Assembly (NCBI RefSeq): GCF_017255415.1
Contig: NZ_JAFJZZ010000007.1
Location: 1-64,000 of the forward strand
Direction of reading: 5' to 3'
Source: Clostridium aminobutyricum
GTDB lineage: Bacteria; Bacillota; Clostridia; Peptostreptococcales; Anaerovoracaceae
DNA length: 64,000 nt
Below the pieces are notes generated by a model that saw nothing but the letters and a program-made list of their open reading frames with translations, did not search any database and was not told the origin of the DNA. Every line of letters begins with the position of its first letter. Position 1 is the first letter of the stretch. Below are positions 8,242 through 17,700 of this stretch, one piece after another. Both the position numbers and the translations under genes were made by a program.

Positions 8242-8736
8242 ATGAAAGCAACAGGAATCGTGAGAAGAATCGACGATCTCGGACGAGTAGTCATACCGAA
8301 GGAAATTAGAAGAGTCCTCAGAATACGCGAGGGCGACCCACTTGAAATTTACACCAGCAAAGATGGTGAGGTTATTTTAAAGAAATATTCGCCGATTAAC
8401 GAACTAAGTCAGTTCGCAGGAGAATACGCCGAAACTGCTTCCTATGTACTGGGAAGCACTGTAGTGGTTTCAGATACAGATCAGATCATTGCGGTCTCTG
8501 GCGGCTTAAAAAAGGAGCTTCTTGACAAAAAAATTGACCATGAACTTGATAGAATTATCCAGAATAAGGATCGGATTTTAAACGAAAGTAAAATCGTTGT
8601 TCCTATCATATCTCAAGGAGATTCTATCGGATCTATCACTATTTTGCCAAAGGACGGCGGTAAAGTTTTAGGTGATGCTGAATTAAAAGCGGCAGAAATA
8701 GGAGCGTCTTTCTTAGCGAGACAAATGGAAAACTAA
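8242..8736 (+). CDS. spoVT: Stage V sporulation regulator SpoVT
   Basis: A 164-residue transcription factor. The N-terminal AbrB swapped-hairpin DNA-binding domain (residues 1-50, KATGIVRRIDDLGRVVIPKE) is followed by a GAF-like C-terminal domain. SpoVT acts late in the forespore under sigma-G control. The frame opens 23 codons earlier, but the ATG at 8242 has AGGAGG at 8227-8232. It is transcribed opposite to its neighbours, unlike the Bacillus arrangement where it follows mfd co-directionally. Confidence 0.95.
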   Translation: MKATGIVRRIDDLGRVVIPKEIRRVLRIREGDPLEIYTSKDGEVILKKYSPINELSQFAGEYAETASYVLGSTVVVSDTDQIIAVSGGLKKELLDKKIDHELDRIIQNKDRILNESKIVVPIISQGDSIGSITILPKDGGKVLGDAELKAAEIGASFLARQMEN

Positions 8737-8746
8737 ATAGGATGAA

Positions 8747-8800
8747 CAAAAGCCTGGTTTTTATGGAGACTTCTTGATCTCCATAAGCACCAGGCTTTTC
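8747..8800. terminator. Bidirectional terminator spoVT / permease
   Basis: AAAAGCCTGGT (8747-8757) pairs with ACCAGGCTTTT around 8788-8799, and an inner TATGGAGA/TCTCCATA stem extends it. It lies between the convergent spoVT and permease genes with A- and T-rich flanks on either side. Confidence 0.8.
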
Positions 8801-8851
8801 AATAGGATGTATCCTATTGCTTCTTACGAAACCCCTTTTCGAAATTAGTTT

Positions 8852-10222
8852 TTAGTCCAATGTCATTTCTGCAGGAAGTTTCTTAAAAAATTTCGTAGTA
8901 TAAGCCAAATAAATGATTCCTATAATAAGCCATGCGAATCCGAGCATTTTTGATGTGGCATCAAGATTCCACCAGATCACAAAAGTAAAGATAGCGCCTA
9001 GTGTTGGACAAATCAAGTATCGTACTAAATCCATCCCGGTTCTTTTTTTGCTCTTTATAAAATAATGAGCGATAACAGATAAGTTTACCATCGTAAAGCC
9101 AAGTAACGCACCAAAGTTCAGCAATGAAGCTGCTGTGGAAAGCGAGATAACCAATGCCAACAAGCTTATTACTGCCATGATAAGAATACTCTTCGTCGGT
9201 GTCTGATATTTAGGGTGAAGGTACCCAAATATAACTTTCGGAAGGATCTGATCTCTGCCCATACCATACAATACTCTTGAAGCGGAGGCCACGGATGAAA
9301 TGGATGAAGCTAAACAGCCTACCGCATATGCAGCTACAAATATATTTGCCATTAGCGTTCCTGCCACTTTATTAATCAATTCATAGGAACCACCTTCTAC
9401 ATCAATCATTTGAAACCATGCTTCCGGCCACGCAAGCTGTAGTATGTAAGTAATAAGGGTGAACGCAATACCGGCACCGATACAGGCGATTAAAATGGCC
9501 TTTCCAATGTTTTTTTCAGGATTGATTGCTTCCTCACTTAGCGTTGAGATGGCATCAAATCCTAAAAAGGAAAGGGCTAAAATGGAAGCTCCGCTTAGTA
9601 ATATCGGTAATCCCATGTCTTTCTTAGAAAGCTCATCGAAATTAATAAATGCATTTGGATCAACTAATACGCCAGCTCCGCCGCCGCCTAATATAAACTT
9701 CAGTACAATCAGTACTAATGCAACTAAAAAGACGATTTGAATCCACACGATGGTTCTGTTAAAAATATCTGTCACTTTAATTCCAAAATGGTTAACCACG
9801 GTAACAATTACAATAAAGCCAACAATCCATGCCCAAAAAGGAACTTGAGGTACTGCGGCTGAAAGGAAAATAGCAGAGACAAGGTAGTTTAACATGGGAA
9901 GAAACATATACCCTATCAGAATGACCCAGCCAGATAAGAATCCAAGATATGGATTGATGGATTTATGCACAAACGTGTAAACAGAACCGGCGACCGGATA
10001 AGCCTTTGTCATTCGAACATAGCTGTAAGCAGTGAATCCCATACAGGCAGTGGTTATCACATAAGTAATAGAGACCATTCCATGCGTCATATTTGTCGCC
10101 AAACCATAGGTCGTGAAAATTGTCAAAGGCACCATAAACGCTAAACCATAAAATACCAAAGATGATAAGGGCAAGATACGCTTTAAATCTTTTGCACTTT
10201 CGTGCTTGTTGTTGTCACTCAT
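8852..10222 (-). CDS. APC family permease, PuuP-like (putrescine/amine importer)
   Basis: A 456-residue transporter with about 12 membrane segments. Long stretches resemble the E. coli putrescine importer PuuP (GLAFMVPLTIFTTYG, AGSVYTFVHKSINP, LSFLGFDAISTLSEE, SRVLYGMGRD), so a polyamine or small-amine substrate is likely but not proven. The ATG at 10222 is chosen because GGAGG precedes it. It follows the nitrilase gene at 87 bases and probably shares its promoter, suggesting joint uptake and hydrolysis of an amine or amide. Confidence 0.83.
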   Translation of the reverse strand: MSDNNKHESAKDLKRILPLSSLVFYGLAFMVPLTIFTTYGLATNMTHGMVSITYVITTACMGFTAYSYVRMTKAYPVAGSVYTFVHKSINPYLGFLSGWVILIGYMFLPMLNYLVSAIFLSAAVPQVPFWAWIVGFIVIVTVVNHFGIKVTDIFNRTIVWIQIVFLVALVLIVLKFILGGGGAGVLVDPNAFINFDELSKKDMGLPILLSGASILALSFLGFDAISTLSEEAINPEKNIGKAILIACIGAGIAFTLITYILQLAWPEAWFQMIDVEGGSYELINKVAGTLMANIFVAAYAVGCLASSISSVASASRVLYGMGRDQILPKVIFGYLHPKYQTPTKSILIMAVISLLALVISLSTAASLLNFGALLGFTMVNLSVIAHYFIKSKKRTGMDLVRYLICPTLGAIFTFVIWWNLDATSKMLGFAWLIIGIIYLAYTTKFFKKLPAEMTLD

Positions 10223-10309
10223 TTTTTCCTCCTTTAATAGAAAACAATAAAGTAATTCCACATTCCATCCGTGAAAAACTTATTTAGATCACTGATATAG
10301 CTTAATTGG

Positions 10310-11206
10310 TTATACAAACTTCTTATAAAGTTCCGGTCGATAGTCAGGTACTCCTGTAAACTTGCTGTTTACAAACAACGGTGTCGTCGCTAACGATAAG
10401 TCAATAGCTGCGGAATAAATACCTTCCTGAACATTGTCTTTATTACCGGCATAATAGGTTACATCTGTTTCAAAAAATGCGTTTATTTTAGGACCAATCA
10501 CGCAGCTTCCTCCACCAAAATAGTCGGTATCATCAAACCCGGTGAGATTGGCGCTGGCAATAAAAATAGTATTGCAAAGTACGCCATATTCTAGTGTAGG
10601 TGCGTAATAATTAATAAAAGCCTGCCTGCTGCATTCCTTAGGAATTTCTTCAATGACGGCTGTCGGATTTAAATATAACCTGGACCCTTTTGCCACATAA
10701 TGTCTCATTAATTCCGGGAACTGATAGGTGTCAAAGCAAATTCCAACTGAAATCGGACCCCACTCCGTATCAAACATAAAAGGCGTATCGCCTTTCACGC
10801 ACCAAATGCTTTCTGTTTCAAATGGATGCATCTTCTGATAGGCTCCGATCACACCTTCCGGTCCGATAGCGATAGCGGAATTATAAAGTGTATCACTATC
10901 TTCCATTTTTTCTGCTGCTCCGAATACAACATATACGCCATGCTCCTTTGTGATCTCTGCTATTTCCATGCAGGAAGGGCCATATATGGTTTCTGTAGCA
11001 GCGACCTTCTCTTCTAGGCTTATTTTTTCATCTATATAATAATCGTAGCCCATCAGGCACATCTCAGGAAATAATATAATGTCCGCACCAGATTTCGCTG
11101 CAGCCTTAGTGAAACCTTTAATCCTTGATAAATTGGACTGTTTATTTCCTGCTGCAGTCTTAAAATTAACAACAGCAACTGTAATAATATCGTTTCTATT
11201 TTCCAT
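10310..11206 (-). CDS. Carbon-nitrogen hydrolase (nitrilase superfamily amidase)
   Basis: A 298-residue cytoplasmic enzyme with the full catalytic triad of the nitrilase superfamily: Glu48 in FPEMCLMG, Lys125 in YQKMHPFE and Cys157 in VGICFDT. Such enzymes hydrolyse amides, N-carbamoyl amines or nitriles. The neighbouring PuuP-like permease makes an amide or carbamoyl derivative of an amine a reasonable guess, but that is inference. The start has GGAGG, and a strong promoter lies upstream. It is the first gene of a two-gene operon. Confidence 0.85.
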   Translation of the reverse strand: MENRNDIITVAVVNFKTAAGNKQSNLSRIKGFTKAAAKSGADIILFPEMCLMGYDYYIDEKISLEEKVAATETIYGPSCMEIAEITKEHGVYVVFGAAEKMEDSDTLYNSAIAIGPEGVIGAYQKMHPFETESIWCVKGDTPFMFDTEWGPISVGICFDTYQFPELMRHYVAKGSRLYLNPTAVIEEIPKECSRQAFINYYAPTLEYGVLCNTIFIASANLTGFDDTDYFGGGSCVIGPKINAFFETDVTYYAGNKDNVQEGIYSAAIDLSLATTPLFVNSKFTGVPDYRPELYKKFV

Positions 11207-11257
11207 GACATCCTCCTTGTGATTTTTTATGTATGTTTATATATTCTTATGTCCGTT

Positions 11258-11286
11258 ATTGTATATATACGTCTATTAATTGTCAA
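11258..11286 (-). promoter_or_regulatory. Sigma-A promoter for the nitrilase-permease operon
   Basis: On the minus strand TTGACA (11281-11286), a 17-base spacer and TACAAT (11258-11263). This is one of the best matches to consensus in the window. Several short TACG/AACGTTTA-like repeats around it could be operator DNA, but no clear palindrome was defined. Confidence 0.75.
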
Positions 11287-11393
11287 CGTTTATTTGTAAT
11301 TTTCTGAATTCAAACGCAAACGTAACAAGCATATAAGAATATAACAGCAAGATAATATAATTTGGCCTTATCGAGGATAAATACCCATAAAAA

Positions 11394-11435
11394 AAATAGG
11401 ATAGAAGCCTAATGATTTTAAGGCATTCTATCCTA
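11394..11435 (-). terminator. Terminator after sodium:solute symporter 1
   Basis: TAGGATAGAA-T-GCCT pairs with AGGC-TTCTATCCTA (11397-11434), with eight Ts following on the minus strand, 41 bases past the symporter stop. Confidence 0.8.
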
Positions 11436-11475
11436 CTTCGTTTTACATTTTATAGAGGTCACAGAAAATGACCCC

Positions 11476-12924
11476 CTATTTAAATTTTCCTGCAAAAAAA
11501 TAAGTTTGCTCCACAGTTTCTACTAATGGTTTTTTTGTTAATCCGGAGATTATAGTCGTAACAGCTAGGTTACATCCCATACCAATCAGAAACATATTTA
11601 CATTATTTTCAATTGCTCCCAAGGCCATTGCCGCACAAAAACAAATCCCTGTCAGCATTCCTGCCAATGCCCCTTTCGTATTGGCCAGCTTTGAGAACCA
11701 AGCCATAAAATAGGGCGGTAATACGATCACAGCAGCCATTCCTATACCGCTTAGCCACAAGTGGATAAGATCTGAAATGATAATCGCAAAGGCAAAGCCA
11801 ATAACTCCTGTAATCATGACAAAGGCTCTCGTCCAAAAAATCATTTCTCGATCGTTTGCCTCTTGATTTATAAAACGCTTTATAATATCTTCCGCGAAAA
11901 TCGAACCTGACGCCAGCATAAATGAATCCGCTGAAGACATGATGGATGCCAATAAACCCACCAATATTAACGTGGCCACCTTCAATCCCAGAGCCTGAAA
12001 CACAAAACTGTATATGACGTACTGCGGTTCTTCTACTCCTGCAGAGTACGCTCTTTGGAATACTCCGAAGTAGGTTGGTATGACTAGAATTATTAAGGTT
12101 ACGATGAGTGGTATGATAAAGCCCCAAAAAGCGACCTTCTCCGTTTTGGAGGAATAAATCCGGACCCAATTTGCCTGATCATCCATAAGAAAGAACAATC
12201 CAAAAACAACAATGTATTTTATAAAATCTATTGCAGACTTCTTAAAATTTAATAAATTTAAATAATCTTCATTTTGTGTTGCTGAAAAAAACAAAACAAT
12301 TTCATCAATTCCGCCACTTAACTTTACTGTAAAAGCCATCAACAGAATAATAGCCACAGTTTGCAATATCCCTTGGAATATATCCGTCAGCACAACTCCC
12401 CATAATCCACTGAGAATGGTATAGGATGTAATAATAATGAAAATCAATAGAACTGCCAAGTTTCGGTTCATATCAAATAAATAAGTCAGCATATAAGCCA
12501 TTGCGCTGAATTGCATTCCCGTCATCGTTACGTTTCGGATCAGTACTGCTGTGGTAACCGGAATTCTGACTGCTTCCCCGTAATCCGGATATCTCAAAGC
12601 AAAAAAGCCAGCAATACTGCTGACCTGTAATTTTCTTATTCTTTTTAGAAAGATGACTGCGAAAAGCAGCTCGACCACACAGGAAATAGCAAAGACCCAA
12701 TACTGTCCTGCCCCCGAGTTATAAGTTTGAGCAACCAATCCAACGATGGTTCCCCCACCCACCCATGTGGCTAAATAAGTAAAGGCAATGTAGGTAAAAG
12801 TCAAACCTCTCCCACAGTGCCCATATTCCGCATATGAATTAAGTGCCTTTTTAATACAAAAAGCACTTAAACAAAACAATATTATCACATAGATTCCCAC
12901 ACTATATAAGGATAAAAGTTCCAT
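11476..12924 (-). CDS. Sodium:solute symporter (SSS family) 1
   Basis: A 482-residue membrane protein with about 13 segments and SSS-family features, such as the LATWVGGGTIVGLVAQ segment near TM2 and SIMSSADSFMLASGSIFAED around the sodium-site helix. It imports a solute with Na+; the substrate is unknown. The frame opens with GTG at 12933, but the ATG at 12924 is better placed behind AAAGGTG. It begins a few bases after a small HTH protein, so the two are an operon. A second SSS gene lies 0.4 kb upstream. Confidence 0.88.
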   Translation of the reverse strand: MELLSLYSVGIYVIILFCLSAFCIKKALNSYAEYGHCGRGLTFTYIAFTYLATWVGGGTIVGLVAQTYNSGAGQYWVFAISCVVELLFAVIFLKRIRKLQVSSIAGFFALRYPDYGEAVRIPVTTAVLIRNVTMTGMQFSAMAYMLTYLFDMNRNLAVLLIFIIITSYTILSGLWGVVLTDIFQGILQTVAIILLMAFTVKLSGGIDEIVLFFSATQNEDYLNLLNFKKSAIDFIKYIVVFGLFFLMDDQANWVRIYSSKTEKVAFWGFIIPLIVTLIILVIPTYFGVFQRAYSAGVEEPQYVIYSFVFQALGLKVATLILVGLLASIMSSADSFMLASGSIFAEDIIKRFINQEANDREMIFWTRAFVMITGVIGFAFAIIISDLIHLWLSGIGMAAVIVLPPYFMAWFSKLANTKGALAGMLTGICFCAAMALGAIENNVNMFLIGMGCNLAVTTIISGLTKKPLVETVEQTYFFAGKFK

Positions 12925-12938
12925 ATTAAACACCTTTA

Positions 12939-13133
12939 CTATACGTGGTCTTCAGACTCGCCTCTGTTGTTTGTCTTTACCCAATGTATCACTTCTTCTT
13001 GATCAAATCTTATATTTTTACCCTGCTTTATAAACGGCATCCCCTGCTTTTTTAAATTGTAAATCGTGCTTCTTGCAACCTGAAGCATCTCCGCCACATC
13101 ATCCACTGTTAAAAATTTAGTATCTGCTCCCAT
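12939..13133 (-). CDS. Small helix-turn-helix (excisionase-type) DNA-binding protein
   Basis: A 64-residue single-domain protein of the MerR-like/excisionase HTH_17 type: FLTVDDVAEMLQVARSTIYNLKK, then GMPFIKQGKNIRFDQEEVIHWV. AGAGGT precedes the start. It sits in the leader of the symporter gene with only about 14 bases between the two, which suggests a local regulator of that symporter rather than a phage excisionase. No integrase is nearby. Confidence 0.85.
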   Translation of the reverse strand: MGADTKFLTVDDVAEMLQVARSTIYNLKKQGMPFIKQGKNIRFDQEEVIHWVKTNNRGESEDHV

Positions 13134-13262
13134 TTTTTTACCTCTTTTAATTGTTTATAATCCTATTTAAATTTTTATTTTTCAAGATTATTATCCATTA
13201 TTATTTATTATGATACATGACATTTTCTTTATATGCAAGTATTTTGGAGCATGATTAATCTG

Positions 13263-14732
13263 CTATTCCATCAATGCGGAATTCTTTCGAATAAAAAATC
13301 CTGCCATAATTAAGAAAATGAATGGTATAGCAAACGAGGCCATCGTTCCCAATATCCAAGCTTCTTGGTTATACTCAGTTCTTGTATAAAACCATGTTGC
13401 AAACCCGAAGAAAAGTCCTAACAATATGGATACCTGTCCTAACCTTCCAAAAGCTTTCTTTGAGACAAGTCCAATCAACAAGGCACCGCAAGGAGCTGCA
13501 AAAAAGACCCCGCTAAACATATCTATTGTTAAAAGCGATACATCCTCCAGCGAAATAGCTATGAGGCCGCAAAACACGCCGATTAATATCACAATAATAT
13601 TTCCGAATTGTATCTTTTCCTTTTCTATCGCTTCCGGCTTAAGCTTTTGCGTATAAAAATCTACGGTGAAAATCCACCTTAACCCCACCAGATAATGTGC
13701 AATCGTGGTAATTCCCGCACACAATATCAATAGTGCAAATATAATTGCCGCAGGAGAACCTAAAATCTTCTCAATCAGATCGGTAGCTAAATCCATATTC
13801 ATATTTTGGGACCCCGATAAATCTATTTTTAAAGCTACACAGGAAAAGGCTAAAGTAATTGCACTTATAAAGCATACCGGGCACCATATTGCAATTCCTC
13901 CTAAAAGGAATGCTCTTTTCATCACTTTTTCATCTTTGGCAATAGCAGATTTCAAGTAGTATCCGGAATCAAATAATATCTGCCCTAAAGCAATAATAAT
14001 TGAAACGATAAAATATCTTATTCCTATCGCTGAAGCAACGTGGAGCACCGCTGGTTCATGATAAACATAATCCGCCTCTTCTTTTGCTTCTTGAATGCCC
14101 TCCAGAATAGTATGGATGCCTACCTGATGCCAAATTATTCCCATAATCATTGCAAAGGTAATCAGGATAATCAAGCCGCTAATGAAGTCATTATATAATG
14201 TACCTTTCATACCTGCTAATAACACAAAAACGACCGTTAATGCAACAACCATGAAAGAGACCTTTTTATACGACACGCCAAAGATCCCATTAAATACAAA
14301 GCCGATCCCAGCAGCCTGTTCAATCATTACATAAGCTGCAACAAGTAATGCAAAGGTGTAATAGAAATTGCGTAGATTCTTATGGTATCTTAATTCCATA
14401 AAACGAATAACGCTTCCTTTGCCGATATGCTTTTGAACAGATAGAATCACCGGAATCATGATGAGAAAAGAAATGGAAGCACCGACTGCATATCCAATCG
14501 CACCTGAAATCCCATAAATTAAGCAAGCCTCTGCCGATCCAATAATGGAGGTCACCCACAGCCACCCTGAAAAAATGCTTCCCGTCAATAACCATGTCGG
14601 CACTTTTCCGCCTGCAAGAATACTGTCATGAATGGTTTTTTCACGATCGTTTTTCTTTTTTATTTTTCGGTAAATGACATAAAGGATGAGGACATATAAC
14701 AATATCATCCCGTATCCTGTGTATGGTTGCAT
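13263..14732 (-). CDS. Sodium:solute symporter (SSS family) 2
   Basis: A 489-residue SSS-family transporter with about 13 membrane segments (SGWLWVTSIIGSAEACLIYG near TM2, LLILCAGITTIAHYLVG late). A GTG lies six codons upstream, but the ATG at 14732 has AAAGGCAGGA before it. It starts 35 bases after the mfd stop on the same strand and may be read through from mfd. It is clearly divergent from symporter 1, so the two are not a recent tandem duplication. Substrate unknown. Confidence 0.86.
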   Translation of the reverse strand: MQPYTGYGMILLYVLILYVIYRKIKKKNDREKTIHDSILAGGKVPTWLLTGSIFSGWLWVTSIIGSAEACLIYGISGAIGYAVGASISFLIMIPVILSVQKHIGKGSVIRFMELRYHKNLRNFYYTFALLVAAYVMIEQAAGIGFVFNGIFGVSYKKVSFMVVALTVVFVLLAGMKGTLYNDFISGLIILITFAMIMGIIWHQVGIHTILEGIQEAKEEADYVYHEPAVLHVASAIGIRYFIVSIIIALGQILFDSGYYLKSAIAKDEKVMKRAFLLGGIAIWCPVCFISAITLAFSCVALKIDLSGSQNMNMDLATDLIEKILGSPAAIIFALLILCAGITTIAHYLVGLRWIFTVDFYTQKLKPEAIEKEKIQFGNIIVILIGVFCGLIAISLEDVSLLTIDMFSGVFFAAPCGALLIGLVSKKAFGRLGQVSILLGLFFGFATWFYTRTEYNQEAWILGTMASFAIPFIFLIMAGFFIRKNSALME

Positions 14733-14767
14733 TTTTCCTGCCTTTCGCACCGTTAACAGCGTATTCG

Positions 14768-17700
14768 CTATTCACCCTGCATCAATTCCAATACTTCCAA
14801 GGTTTCTTCCAGTTTGTTTTTCTTATTTAACGTATATTTTACCATAGGCTTTACACCACCGTGTATAAAAATCCGCATGCCGTAGCTCTCAACCAATCTC
14901 GCAAAGGCCACTGCTTTTAAAGGGTTTTCCGATGCAAAGTCAAAAATAATTTTATTTCCATCTTCATGTATTCTCGTAATACAAAGCTTTTCCGCCATGG
15001 ACCTGATCCTTGAAATTTTAATTAGATTTGTGGTTTCTTTCGGAACCTCCCCGAATCGATCCAGCAATTCATCAATGATTTCTTCCTCTTTCTCTGAGTC
15101 ATCGATAGCGGCAATTTTCTTATACATCTGCAGTTTAAGCACTTCATCTGCAATATACCGATCCGGTATATAAGCGGTCACTTGTAATTCCACCAGCGTC
15201 TCTTCCCGATCCGGATTTACAATTTCACCGCCGAGAGCTCGTACTGCATCATCTATTAATTTACAATACAATTCATAGCCTATCATCATCATGTGTCCAT
15301 GCTGTTCCAATCCTAAAAGATTTCCAGCACCTCTGATTTCAAGGTCACGCATGGCTACTTTAAAGCCTGCACCAAATTCGGTGAATTCTTTTATCGCTCG
15401 GAGTCGTTTCTCAGCCACTTCAGACAGAACTTTGTCCTTTTGGAACATCAAATAGGCATACGACATCCGAGTACTTCTGCCGACTCTGCCACGTAATTGG
15501 TACAACTGAGATAATCCCAATTTATCTGCATCTAAAACTATAATGGTGTTTGCATTTGGAATATCAATACCGGATTCAATAATCGTCGTCGCCACCAATA
15601 CATTTGTTTCATTATTCATAAATCGCAGCATGATGTCTTCCAGCTGCCGCTCATTCATTTGTCCGTGAGCAGCCTCCACTCTGGCTTCCGGTGCGAGCTT
15701 GCTGATATGCGACGCTATTTTATTGATGCCTGTGACCCTGTTAAAGATGACATAAACTTGGCCATTTCTGGCCAGTTCCCGTTCAATTGCATTCCGAATC
15801 AATTCATCTTCCTGTTCCAGCACGTAGGTTTGTACCGGATACCGTTCTTCAGGAGGCTCTTCAATAAGACTCATATCTTTGATTCCTACCAGAGACATAT
15901 GAAGCGTTCTCGGAATAGGTGTCGCCGACATGGTTAAAACATCTACATTTTTTCTCAGCTGTTTAATTGCTTCCTTATGCTGTACGCCGAATCGCTGCTC
16001 TTCATCGATTACCAATAATCCAAGGTCTTTAAAGCTTACGTCCTTTGAAAGCATTCGATGCGTACCGATCACTAGATCAATACTGCCGCGGCTCAACTTA
16101 CTGACAATTTCATCCTGCTGCCTGTCATTTCTGAATCGGCAAAGCATTTCCACTTTAAAAGGAAATTTTTCGAATCGGCTCTTCATGTTAAAGTAGTGCT
16201 GATTCGCAAGGAGGGTGGTAGGAACCAGTACCGCTGCTTGCTTTCCATCGGCAACACACTTAAATAAAGCCCGGGCAGCCACCTCTGTTTTACCATATCC
16301 CACATCTCCACAGAGAAGTCTGTCCATAGCAACAGATGTTTCCATATCGGCTTTTATTTCCTTGATACAACGCAATTGATCCGAGGTTTCTTCATACGGG
16401 AAATTATCTTCAAATTCCTTTTGCCACTCCGTGTCCACTGAGAAGGCATACCCCTTCTCAATTTGTCTGGCAGCGGATAATTCAAGAAGTTCTTTTGCCA
16501 TGTTTGCAATAGCGGCCTTCGCTTTTGCTTTCGTTTTCTTCCACTCCACGCCGGACAGCTTATTAATCTTTGGCGTGACACCATCTGCACTGATGTACTT
16601 TTGTATTAAGTCCATCTGCTCTACAGGTACATAGAGCATGTCCTCTCCGGCGTATTTTATTTTCAAATAATCTTTTTTTACATTTTGTACAGTCAGCTGC
16701 TCAATCCCCAGAAATTTTCCGATCCCATGGTTTTCATGTACGACAAAGTCTCCTTTGTGCATATCCGAAAAGCTCTGAATCGCTTTCCCTTTCGATTTGC
16801 TGGTTTTTGAGCCGGCTCTGGAACGTTTTTGATTGGTAAAGATATCGCCATCCCAGATAAAGCAACTCTTCTCTTCAGGGAATTCCATCCCTCCTGTCAG
16901 GCTGCCTTTTTTAATCGTTATTTTCCCAAGAAGCCCATTTCGTGTTATGAACTCTTTCAGATTCTCGACTCTTTCATCTGTGGAACAAACAATGGTAACC
17001 ACATAATTTTCCTGAATGAACCGCTTCAATTCCGTTTCCAAAAGATCCAATCGGCCATTAAACATCGGGCCTTGTTTGCTAATAACAGAACGAAGTTCCG
17101 TACATTCCACTCCTCCCTTTAATCTTTTTTGGAAAGGAGTAAATAGATAAATCAACGGCTGTTTGTAAATTTTATGATAGTCCTTCTCATTTGAAAAGGC
17201 TTTATAATCATTCGGTATTGCATACCCGGTTTCCAACAAAACTTCAAAATCCACTTGAGCTTCTTTTGCTTTATTTTCAACGACTTCTAATACCCTATCG
17301 GGATCATCTACCATGATCAGTTGGTCTGCCTCTAAGTAATCCCAGAGGTATTCTGTATCCTCATAAAAATAGTGAATGTAATTTTCAAGCAGCTGGATGT
17401 TGGTCGAATTGGTTACATACTCTAGCAATTCACTTTTTCTTTTTTCGAGTTGCTCGATCTTTTTTAAATCACTATCCGTTTTTTCTTCCTTGTGTGATAA
17501 ACGTTTAATATAGGAAGTATAGCTTTTTTCTATTTTTTTAGTGGCATTTGCAAATAATTCCCCATCATTTTGAAGTAATTCTGCCGGATATATTTGAATC
17601 GATTTTATATTTTCTACAGCTCTTTGTGTATCTAAATCAAATAAACGTATGGAATCAATCTCCACGTCAAAAAGTTCGAACCGATAAGGATACTCACTGT

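Noticed and set aside
12939-14732. Excisionase-like gene taken as a sign of a prophage or integrative element
   Set aside because: No integrase, att repeats or phage genes are nearby; flanking genes are ordinary transporters and mfd.
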